Below, piece by piece: positions 1-5,743 of a stretch of DNA of 8,355 bases (within the stretch, counting starts at the first letter, position 1; every line of letters starts with the position of its first letter). The notes beneath the pieces are model-generated. The model did no database searches. It worked only from the letters and a program-made list of their open reading frames with translations, and was not told the origin of the DNA. A program made the position numbers and the translations under genes. The stretch covers positions 1-8,355 of the forward strand of contig JAJYHP010000031.1 of NCBI GenBank assembly GCA_021784715.1, read 5' to 3'. Source of the stretch: a bacterium (GTDB lineage: Bacteria > Eremiobacterota > Eremiobacteria > Baltobacterales > Baltobacteraceae).

Positions 1-213
1 TTCTGGCGAAGCATCAAATACGAGGAGGTGTATCTGCACGCGTACGAATCGGGTTCGCAAGCGCGCGCCGGCATCGGCAAGTACATCACGTTCTACAACG
101 GCGCCCGCCCACACTCGGCGCTTGACGGCCGAACGCCGGACGCGGCATACTTCACCACACTGGCCGCCGCTCGAGCGGTCTTACTTGCGGAGACACCACT
201 TATCGGTGCGTGA
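1..213 (+). pseudogene. IS3-family transposase OrfB, C-terminal fragment (cut by window start)
   Basis: An open frame runs from base 1 to the TGA at 211-213. The peptide contains RSIKYEEVYLHAY, then a GIGKYITFYN...RPHSALDGRTP block and an AAYF tail. This is the highly conserved C-terminal end of the DDE integrase core (rve) of IS3-family OrfB transposases, which cut and join the element's DNA ends. The glutamate of the DDE triad normally lies just upstream of this block, so it and the first two aspartates fall outside the window. Only about 70 of some 270-300 residues are visible. Whether the whole gene is intact upstream cannot be judged; it is entered as a fragment because of the edge. GTG at 28 is an internal valine, not a start. 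The right terminal inverted repeat should lie shortly after the stop (about 215-255), but I could not define it without the left end. Confidence 0.85.
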
Positions 214-224
214 TTTTCAGCTCG

Positions 225-242
225 AAAAAACGAGGCCACCTC
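225..242 (-). terminator. Candidate rho-independent terminator of the minus-strand operon
   Basis: Read on the minus strand after the MOSC stop, the sequence gives GAGG-TGG-CCTC (forward 232-242), then G and six T residues (forward A-run at 225-230). The stem is only 4 bp with a triloop, which is short for an intrinsic terminator. The T-tract is also flanked by CTCG/CGAG (221-224 and 231-234), which could form an alternative loop. It may instead be part of the insertion sequence end. Position, about 25 bases beyond the last minus-strand gene, is the main support. Confidence 0.3.
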
Positions 243-263
243 TGTTCCCCGCTCCGGCGCGAA

Positions 264-854
264 TCAGACGCGGAGTATCGCGTCTCCCACCGAGCACTCT
301 CCCGGAGCGAGCACCTCGCAGTAGACGCCGAACGTCGCCTCGCGCTCCCGCGCGATCGCGCGCAGAATCCCCGGATCCACGGCATCGCTCTCCGGATCGT
401 AGGTGATCGCGACGCAGCGTTCGATCGCCTTCGTCACGCGCAGGCGCACCCGCTCCCCGATGCGCAGCTCCGCGCCGATCAAATCGCTCTCGCGCTCCGC
501 CCCCGCGATCGCTTCGGCGACGAAGTTCGGGCGAAAGCGCCGCAGGTCGAGCTCGCGCCCGCAGATGCGCTCTGCATCTCGGCGCCACGGTTCGAGCACC
601 AGCGAGATCGGCGAATCGTCGAAGTAGTGCGGCGCCGCGCTCTCCGTCCGAACCGCGACCGCGCGCTCCGCGGCGGCGGCGAGTGCGAGCGATGCATCGG
701 CGATCCGGTGCAGCCGCTCGTCCTCTTTCCCGCGATACGCTTTCCCGATGCGCGCGTGCCCGCGTTCGACGACGAGCGCGGAGCCGCGGTCGCCGGGAAT
801 GCCGTCGCGCGCAATCTCGGCGCGCGCGAGCGATTCGCCGCGCAGGCTCTTCAC
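264..854 (-). CDS. MOSC-domain protein (molybdenum cofactor sulfurase-like)
   Basis: The protein has an N-terminal MOSC beta-barrel (in frame, IYRYPVKSLRGES then GIPGDR) and a C-terminal MOSC domain: LDLRRFRPN at about residues 102-110, an IG..VRL.V strand near 132-140, the conserved cysteine in ERC (C147), and a GVYCEVLAPG...VGD ending near 176-191. MOSC proteins (MOSC_N plus MOSC, related to YiiM, YcbX and mARC) bind or transfer sulfur to molybdenum cofactor or act in reductive detoxification of N-hydroxylated compounds. The specific substrate here is not visible. The start is uncertain: GTG at 854 falls inside the conserved YPVKSLRGE motif, so it removes the first beta strand. The frame stays open upstream with no ATG, GTG or TTG before the previous gene's end; CTG at 881-879, three bases after that gene's TAG, would give about 205 residues. 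It is the last gene of the minus-strand operon and probably depends on translational coupling. Confidence 0.8.
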   Translation of the reverse strand: MKSLRGESLARAEIARDGIPGDRGSALVVERGHARIGKAYRGKEDERLHRIADASLALAAAAERAVAVRTESAAPHYFDDSPISLVLEPWRRDAERICGRELDLRRFRPNFVAEAIAGAERESDLIGAELRIGERVRLRVTKAIERCVAITYDPESDAVDPGILRAIAREREATFGVYCEVLAPGECSVGDAILRV

Positions 855-883
855 CGGGTAGCGATAGATTGCGAGGAGCAGCG

Positions 884-1876
884 CTAGGACTCGCGCGAGC
901 GAAAGCGACCGAACAGATTCTTCCCCGCTTGCAGCGCATCGTTCTTCGTGCGCGAGTAGAGTTGCGACGCCTGCTCCTTGCTCATCGGGCGCCCGTGCGC
1001 GATGAGGAAGCTAACGCCTTCGCCGACCACGATCGTGCCCGCGTACGCGATCGCGCCCTTAATCGGAACGCCGGCGACCGGCATGAAGCCCGAGAGTTCG
1101 CGCGCGAGCGTGCGCCACCCCAAGCCGCCGCCAATAATCGGGAGCAGCTCCCAGAGCCGTTTGAAATCGGGATCGCGGCCGTAGGTCGCTTCGATCTGCA
1201 TCATCAGGGCGATCTGCAGCCCGGTAATCGCGACCGTATCCCCCGCCGACGCCACCGCGCCGAGCGCGATGCCGAGAATCGGCACGTGGTCGACGAGCCC
1301 GCTCGCCACCGCAATTTTTACCGCGTTCTTCGCCGCATCTTGGGTGATCTTCGTTGCGACCAAATCGCGCAGGATCGGCAGGCGTCGGCCGAGCGCAACT
1401 TCGACGCCGCGCGCCGCGCGGACGAGCTGCGGAAAAACATGGACGCGCAGCGCTTCTTCGCTCAACTCGGTGATGCCGTAATCGCCCACCTCTCCCGGCG
1501 CCGGCGCGCGTTCGGGCGTGCGCGGGGCGACCGCTCCGATGCCGACGGCGAAGATCGGTGCGCGCAGCGCGCGCAGTTCGAGCGATCCCGCATCGCCGAC
1601 TTGGTCGACCGCGCCGACGTAGATCACCGCCTTCAGTTCGCGCGTGGCGACGCACCCCGCGCTATAGGTTTCGACGCAACGCGCCGCCTCCGCGAGCCGC
1701 TCGCCTTCGTTTCCGGCGAGCAAAATCGCGCGCAGCCGCGAGACCGCCGCCGGATCGCCGGCGAGCACGATGCGAAACGGCAGCTGTGCGTGCGCGCGGA
1801 CGCCGTGCATGTCGACGCCTTTGCGAACCATCTTCATCACATCGGCACCGAGCGCCGATGCAAAATTAGCCGCCAC
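884..1876 (-). CDS. DUF697/YcjF-like membrane protein with degenerate GTPase-like domain
   Basis: 330 residues. The C-terminal half (about 156-300) matches the DUF697 pattern found in YcjF/UPF0283 proteins and in GTPase fusions: a helical start (RRLPILRDLVATKITQDAA), a hydrophobic segment with HVPILG (about 188-220), QIALMMQIEATYG, a glycine-rich stretch, and a second hydrophobic stretch near 264-283 ending in a G..MS.EQ motif. These segments suggest membrane association through two or more helices. The N-terminal part (about 31-115) starts PFRIVLAGDPAAVSRL and has a second strand AVIYVGAV. It resembles the nucleotide-binding fold that precedes DUF697 in related proteins, but the GxxxxGK[ST] P-loop is absent, so GTP hydrolysis is unlikely. 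The function of DUF697 proteins is unknown to me; a role at the envelope is inferred from location and partners. The start is GTG at 1876, overlapping the end of the M48 gene by 11 bases. A later in-frame ATG at residue 14 is possible but less well placed for coupling. Confidence 0.75.
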   Translation of the reverse strand: MAANFASALGADVMKMVRKGVDMHGVRAHAQLPFRIVLAGDPAAVSRLRAILLAGNEGERLAEAARCVETYSAGCVATRELKAVIYVGAVDQVGDAGSLELRALRAPIFAVGIGAVAPRTPERAPAPGEVGDYGITELSEEALRVHVFPQLVRAARGVEVALGRRLPILRDLVATKITQDAAKNAVKIAVASGLVDHVPILGIALGAVASAGDTVAITGLQIALMMQIEATYGRDPDFKRLWELLPIIGGGLGWRTLARELSGFMPVAGVPIKGAIAYAGTIVVGEGVSFLIAHGRPMSKEQASQLYSRTKNDALQAGKNLFGRFRSRES

Positions 1877-3887
1877 TGATCTCTCGTTGCGGATTATCGG
1901 TGTAATCCAGATAGGTCAGGCCCATAAAGATCTCGAGCGGCCAGGCGTGCATGTCTTGCACGTTCGCCTCGTCGACGAGCGAGATTCCCTTCGCTTTCGC
2001 GTCGGCGATGACGTCGCGGATCGCTTCGCCCTTGTCCGCCGCAAGGATCGAGGCCGTGGTGACTTCACCGGGGGTCAGGTGATCTTTCAACATATCTCCG
2101 TACGATATACCGGTGTTGCCGAAGCGTTGTTTCAACGCATAGCGTAACGAGGCGTATCGCTGCGGCGAGCTGCCCACCCCCAACATCGTTATGCGCGCCG
2201 AGAGCTGGCGCGAACGCGCCATGTTGAAGAGTTGGTCGGCCTTCGAAGCGGCGACCGCGGCGGCGTTCACCGCGTCGAGCGATCGCTTGAGATAGGGAAG
2301 CAGCGCTTCGTAATCTTGCTTGTTGAGATCGCCGTTGAAATCGAGCCGAATTCCGACGAACTGGCGGAAAAATTCGTCGAGCTTGCCGATCGATCCGTCG
2401 AGCAGCAGCGCCGAAGCGCGCGACGCATCGACCGCTCCGAGCATATCGGATTGCGCGCGCGAGAGCTCAGCGAGCATCGTGGGGTAATCGGAAAATATCG
2501 CCGCCGAGGTGCTCGGGATCGGCGACTCTTTGAGCGGCGCTGCGAGATCGCGCAGGATGAGCTGCTGGTCTTCAAGCACGCCGAACGTCTTTTTGGGATC
2601 GAGCGAGCCGACGCCCTGGTTGCCGACGACCGCTTGAATGTTGGCGAGCGCGAGGTTGAGCGCCGCGCCCATCGCTTCGATATTATTGCTGATCGCCGAG
2701 AGGCGCGAGCCCGGGCGCACGGAGACGTTGCCGATATTCGGTACGTCGTAATTGAGCGCGGACAATCGCGATTGCAACGCCTTGAGTTGGTTGCGCCCTT
2801 CTGCGGCGCGGGCGGCGATGTTCGCTGCCGAGGCTTGGAGTTGCGTCTTCGCCGCTGCGAGGCTCTCGCGTAGCGGCGCGAGGTGCGGGCGCGTCAAGTC
2901 GACGCTCCGCACCTGGAGTTGCTGTACGGCCGCGAGCCGCGAGAGCGCGAGTTGCTTCGCCTGCGGGTCGCCGACCGAGGCCGCCTCTTCCAGCGTCTGT
3001 TCGCTCTTGGAGGTGAGGCCGAGCGCGAGTTGCATCTGCCCGAGTTTCAGCAGCGCTTCTTGGTTGTTCGGAAGCAACGGCAGGAGCGCGGAGAGTTCGC
3101 TCGCGGCGATACTGTAGCGCGCGCGGTCGGCGTCGCTGAGCGCCTGAACCAAGCGCTGTTGCGGCGTCACTTTGGTCGGGTCGAGTTCGGGATAACCGAC
3201 GAGGTGCTGCACGCGAACCGCAGCCGGCGGATGGTCGGCGAGGTATTTCGTAATCAGGTCGCTATGCTGCGCCTCGAGCGTCCCCAAGTGACGCATCATC
3301 GAAAGCATCGCCTGCGGATCGTATCCCGCGCGCGCCATCAGCTGTAAGCCGTAGCGATCGGCCTGCAATTCGTCGTCGCGCGAGAGTTTCGCAACGATGC
3401 CGGCCTCCGCGATATTGCCGAATTGGTAGATGAGGGGCGAGAAGAGCGATGCGATCGTGAAGAGCGCGTTCAGGACCGTCTCTTTCGACTGCATCGAGAT
3501 GACGTGGTTGCGTTCGATATGGCCGGTCTCGTGCCCGAGCACGCCCGCGAGTTCGTCGCTGGACTGCACGAAATCGAGCAGCCCCTCATCGACGTACACG
3601 TAGCCGCCCATCGTCGAAAAAGCGTTGATATCGGGCGCGTTGATGATCTTGACGTTGTACGGCAGCTCTTTGCGCGCGACTTGCTGCCAGAGCTTCTGCG
3701 CGACGTGGTTCACCCAACGGTTCAGCAGCGGGTCGGTTTCGATCACGCTGTTCCGAACGATCTGTTCGTCTTCTTGGCGTCCCATCTCCACTTCTTGCTG
3801 CGCGGTCATCGCTTGCGCGGGGGCCGGGACGCACGTCAGCAGCAGCGAGAGCATCGTTACGACGGGGAACAGGCGGCGAAGAAACAT
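1866..3887 (-). CDS. Secreted M48-family zinc metalloprotease with long C-terminal extension
   Basis: 673 residues. It begins with a signal peptide: MFLRR, a hydrophobic core (about 6-20) and an AQA cleavage site at 24-26. Cys19 is not in a good lipobox, so a soluble or peripheral envelope protein is likely. The M48 peptidase domain covers about 30-230. HETGH at 119-123 gives two zinc-binding histidines and the catalytic glutamate E120; DDELQAD at 171-177 gives the third ligand E173 and the conserved D177; ADHPPAAVRVQHL at 217-229 is the usual late M48 motif. A TPR-like helical pair follows (about 256-320, LLPLLPNNQEALLKLGQMQLA), as in BepA/YfgC-type proteases. Beyond about 330 lies an Ala/Leu/Gln-rich helical, possibly coiled-coil, region and a C-terminal part (about 560-673) that I do not recognise. 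BepA-like enzymes degrade or help fold envelope proteins. The ATG at 3887 has a good AGAGGT site 7 bases upstream. It is the first gene of the minus operon and is divergent from minC. Confidence 0.9.
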   Translation of the reverse strand: MFLRRLFPVVTMLSLLLTCVPAPAQAMTAQQEVEMGRQEDEQIVRNSVIETDPLLNRWVNHVAQKLWQQVARKELPYNVKIINAPDINAFSTMGGYVYVDEGLLDFVQSSDELAGVLGHETGHIERNHVISMQSKETVLNALFTIASLFSPLIYQFGNIAEAGIVAKLSRDDELQADRYGLQLMARAGYDPQAMLSMMRHLGTLEAQHSDLITKYLADHPPAAVRVQHLVGYPELDPTKVTPQQRLVQALSDADRARYSIAASELSALLPLLPNNQEALLKLGQMQLALGLTSKSEQTLEEAASVGDPQAKQLALSRLAAVQQLQVRSVDLTRPHLAPLRESLAAAKTQLQASAANIAARAAEGRNQLKALQSRLSALNYDVPNIGNVSVRPGSRLSAISNNIEAMGAALNLALANIQAVVGNQGVGSLDPKKTFGVLEDQQLILRDLAAPLKESPIPSTSAAIFSDYPTMLAELSRAQSDMLGAVDASRASALLLDGSIGKLDEFFRQFVGIRLDFNGDLNKQDYEALLPYLKRSLDAVNAAAVAASKADQLFNMARSRQLSARITMLGVGSSPQRYASLRYALKQRFGNTGISYGDMLKDHLTPGEVTTASILAADKGEAIRDVIADAKAKGISLVDEANVQDMHAWPLEIFMGLTYLDYTDNPQREISGG

Positions 3888-3894
3888 GGCGCGG

Positions 3895-3900
3895 ACCTCT
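3895..3900 (-). promoter_or_regulatory. Ribosome binding site of the M48 protease gene
   Basis: The minus strand reads AGAGGT seven bases before the ATG at 3887. This fixes the start at the residue preceding the signal peptide. It is one of only two clear Shine-Dalgarno sequences in the window; most of the other genes appear to depend on coupling. Confidence 0.65.
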
Positions 3901-3930
3901 ATCGGGCTAAGGGCTTGCTTGGCGACAATT

Positions 3931-3949
3931 CGTTCTATCGCTTAGAACG
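3931..3949. repeat. Perfect 7-bp inverted repeat, candidate operator
   Basis: CGTTCTA (3931-3937) and TAGAACG (3943-3949) are exact reverse complements separated by TCGCT. The 19-bp dyad sits 44 bases upstream of the M48 ATG, in the only region that can hold promoters for both operons. There is no T-run after it on either strand, so it is not an intrinsic terminator. A dimeric repressor site is a reasonable reading. The GTTC-N9-GAAC core is loosely reminiscent of LexA-type boxes, but the spacing does not match any I know with confidence. Confidence 0.5.
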
Positions 3950-4056
3950 CGTGAGGGGTGGCTTGACGTTACGCTGGGATTCTGTGAGTGAGATGGGGAT
4001 GGAGCCGGGAGAACGGCGAGCTTCTTGCGAGCGAGCTGTGGATGAGGAAGGGGTTC

Positions 4057-4079
4057 GCGGGAGCCCTTCGGGAACCCGC
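4057..4079 (+). repeat. GC-rich hairpin upstream of minC
   Basis: GCGGG (4057-4061) pairs with CCCGC (4075-4079), and inside it CCC (4064-4066) pairs with GGG (4070-4072) around TTC, leaving a small AG/AA internal loop. An alternative, mutually exclusive pairing is GGGTTC (4051-4056) with GAACCC (4072-4077). No T-tract follows, so this is not a rho-independent terminator. In the favoured model it is in the minC 5' leader; if minC starts at 4042 or 3988 it is in the coding sequence. Confidence 0.4.
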
Positions 4080-4104
4080 CGTCGATGACGGGACGAGCCG
4101 GGCG

Positions 4105-4947
4105 GTGAGCGCGTTGTTGCGCGGGCGGAGTTGGGGGATCGAGGTCGCGCTTGACGGCGGCGATCTCGGTGCGTCGCTCGCCGAGTTGGAAAGCAAGTTA
4201 AGCGCGGCGGAGGCCTTCTACCGCGACTGCGAGGCGACGCTCCGCTTCGGGGAGCGCGCGCCCGATGCGAGCGAGCTCCTCCGGCTGCAGGCGCTGCTCT
4301 CGGGGCGGAACATCTCGATTCGGCGCGTCCTGGGGGGCGCGGCGATCGCCGCGACCGCCGAGGCGCTCGGCGCACCCTTCGAAGAGAGCACCGCCCCGGC
4401 CGCGCCGAGCCCGCGCCGCGAACCGCGCCGCAGCCGCGTCGTCGAACTCTCGGAATCGGCGCGCTCGCTGAAAGCCGATTTCGACGGTGCCCGCGCCGAC
4501 ATCGCCTCGCGTCGGCGCGCGGGCGAATCGAGCGTCCGGCGCCTCGACCTCAAGCGCCTCGGTGGCGGCGAGGAGCCCCCCGCCCTGCGCTTGGTGGAGG
4601 CCGCTCCCGGCACGCTCTACCACGTCGGCACCCTGCGCGGCGGACAGTCGCTCCAGCAGATCGGCAATATCGTCGTCGTCGGCGATGTGAATCCCGGCGC
4701 CGAATTGATCGCCAGCGGCGATATTCTCGTCTTCGGTCGGCTCGCCGGCGTCGCGCATGCGGGCGCGCAAGGCGATAGCGGCGCGCGCGTCCGCGCGTTG
4801 GAATTGGCGCCGACGCAGTTGCGCATCGCCACGGCGATTGCAGCGGAGAGTTCGGCGCGACGCGGAAAGAAAGCCGAGCCGGAGACGGCGTGCGTGCGCG
4901 ACGGAAAGATCGTCGTCGTTCCCTACAGTAAAGAAGAAAGTTGGTAA
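4105..4947 (+). CDS. minC: Septum site-determining protein MinC
   Basis: MinC inhibits FtsZ assembly; MinD brings it to the membrane. Counting from GTG 4105 (280 residues), the MinC_N fold covers about 1-78: LLRGRSWGIEVALDGG, a LAELESKL helix, and ISIRRVLG. A linker of roughly 80 residues follows, rich in Pro, Arg and charged helical sequence. The C-terminal right-handed beta-helix begins at LYHVGTLRGGQ and continues with IVVVGDVNPGAELIASGDI, VFGRLAGVAHAGA, and a closing ELAPTQLRIA. These are diagnostic MinC_C motifs. The MinD-binding RSGQ is RGGQ here. Usual MinC proteins are about 220-240 residues, so this one is long because of the linker. Start: GTG 4105 places the conserved domain at the N-terminus and has a weak GGGACGAG upstream. 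ATG 4042 (301 residues) and GTG 3988 (319 residues) are alternatives that add sequence unlike MinC. It ends one base before minD copy 1. Confidence 0.92.
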   Translation: MSALLRGRSWGIEVALDGGDLGASLAELESKLSAAEAFYRDCEATLRFGERAPDASELLRLQALLSGRNISIRRVLGGAAIAATAEALGAPFEESTAPAAPSPRREPRRSRVVELSESARSLKADFDGARADIASRRRAGESSVRRLDLKRLGGGEEPPALRLVEAAPGTLYHVGTLRGGQSLQQIGNIVVVGDVNPGAELIASGDILVFGRLAGVAHAGAQGDSGARVRALELAPTQLRIATAIAAESSARRGKKAEPETACVRDGKIVVVPYSKEESW

Positions 4948-4948
4948 T

Positions 4949-5740
4949 GTGAGCACGCGACGAATTGTCGTAACCTCCGGGAAGGGCGGCGTCGGTAAGA
5001 CGACGACGACGGCAAATCTCGGTGCGGCGTTGGCGAAGCGCGGCCATCGCGTCGTTCTCGTCGATGCCGATATCGGCTTGCGTAACCTCGATCTGGTGCT
5101 CGGTCTCGAGAAACGGATCGTGTTCGATATCGTCGAGGTCGCGGAGGGGCGTTGCCAGCTCCGCCAGGCACTCATTAAAGACAAGCGCTTCGAATCGTTG
5201 GCGATCTTGCCCGCGGCGCAGACGCGCGAAAAGGAAGCGATCACCGCCGAACAGTTCGCGGCGGTCATCGCCGGGCTCGACGAGTTCGCCGATTTCGTGC
5301 TGATCGATTGCCCCGCCGGCATCGAGACGGGGTTCCGCAACGCCGTCGCCGGCGCGAAGGAGGCGCTCGTCGTCACGACGCCCGAGGTGAGCGCGATTCG
5401 CGACGCCGACCGCGTGATCGGCAAATTGCTCGAAGTGCCGATGCCGATCTCGCTCGTCGTCAATCGCTTGCGCCCGGAGATGGTGCGCAGCGGCGATATG
5501 CTCGCGGTCGAGGACGTCTGTGAGGTGCTCGACGCAACGCTGATCGGCGTCGTTCCCGACGACGAAGAGATCATCGACACCACCAATCGCGGCGAACCGA
5601 TCGTGCTCGACGAAAGCAATCGCCTGCGCACGATCTACGACAAAATCGCGCGCCGCCTCGAAGGCGAAGATATTCCGATTACCAGTTTCGAGAAGCCAAC
5701 TTTCTTCAAGCGCCTCATCGGCGCGATCACGACGGGGTAA
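4949..5740 (+). CDS. minD: Septum site-determining protein MinD, copy 1
   Basis: 263 residues, close to the family's usual 260-270. This is a membrane-associated ParA/MinD-type ATPase. It has the deviant Walker A SGKGGVGKT (10-18) with signature K12 and K17, the switch segment VDADIGLRNLD (38-48), the Walker B region VLIDCPAGI (117-125), and EVSAIRDADR (146-155). In E. coli numbering, E146, S148, D152 and D154 are the positions implicated in MinC binding, and all are kept. The C-terminus (FEKPTFFKRLIGAI) is an amphipathic membrane-targeting helix with FFKRL. The start is GTG 4949, one base after the minC TAA. The frame is open upstream inside minC, but MinD homology begins here. A second full MinD follows after 3 bases, so the two copies are co-expressed. 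Which one is the ancestral partner of MinC/MinE is not decidable here. Confidence 0.95.
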   Translation: MSTRRIVVTSGKGGVGKTTTTANLGAALAKRGHRVVLVDADIGLRNLDLVLGLEKRIVFDIVEVAEGRCQLRQALIKDKRFESLAILPAAQTREKEAITAEQFAAVIAGLDEFADFVLIDCPAGIETGFRNAVAGAKEALVVTTPEVSAIRDADRVIGKLLEVPMPISLVVNRLRPEMVRSGDMLAVEDVCEVLDATLIGVVPDDEEIIDTTNRGEPIVLDESNRLRTIYDKIARRLEGEDIPITSFEKPTFFKRLIGAITTG

Positions 5741-5743
5741 ACC

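Larger units (their letters stand above)
1..250 (+). mobile_element. Right end of an IS3-family insertion sequence (boundary approximate)
   Basis: The transposase fragment at 1-213 implies that an IS3-type element occupies the left edge of the window and ends within a few tens of bases after the transposase stop. The exact right end, its inverted repeat and the 3-4 bp target duplication cannot be set because the left end is missing; 250 is an estimate. The element lies tail to tail with the MOSC gene and does not visibly interrupt it, since that gene has its own TGA at 266-264. Confidence 0.5.
3888..4104. promoter_or_regulatory. Divergent intergenic control region between the M48 operon and the minC operon
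   Basis: About 217 bases separate the M48 ATG from my chosen minC start, and both operons must be transcribed from here. It contains an inverted repeat at 3931-3949 and a hairpin at 4057-4079. A TTGACG at 3963-3968 resembles a plus-strand -35 box, but no good TATAAT-like partner lies 16-18 bases downstream. A minus-strand TTGTCG (3928-3923) likewise lacks a good -10. Promoter positions are therefore not resolved. If minC begins at 3988 or 4042 instead, the region shrinks accordingly. Confidence 0.5.

Noticed and set aside
683..1879. Plus-strand open frame of 398 codons opposite the DUF697 gene
   Set aside because: The Arg/Ala-rich peptide lacks recognisable motifs, while the opposite strand encodes a protein with DUF697 features and an overlap with its neighbour.
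3963..3990. TTGACG as the -35 box of a sigma-70 promoter for minC
   Set aside because: No acceptable -10 sequence occurs 16-18 bases downstream, so a promoter call is not supported.
4057..4079. Hairpin as an intrinsic terminator
   Set aside because: No T-tract follows on either strand, and there is no upstream plus-strand gene to terminate.
3423..4088. Plus-strand open frame of 221 codons opposite the M48 protease start, running across the intergenic region
   Set aside because: It is antisense to the HExxH catalytic region and signal peptide, has no recognisable motifs, and looks like a shadow frame.
4757..4948. Upstream in-frame extension of minD copy 1 into minC
   Set aside because: The added residues are Arg/Ser-rich, unlike MinD, and lie over the conserved MinC C-terminal domain. 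GTG 4949 gives a normal MinD length.
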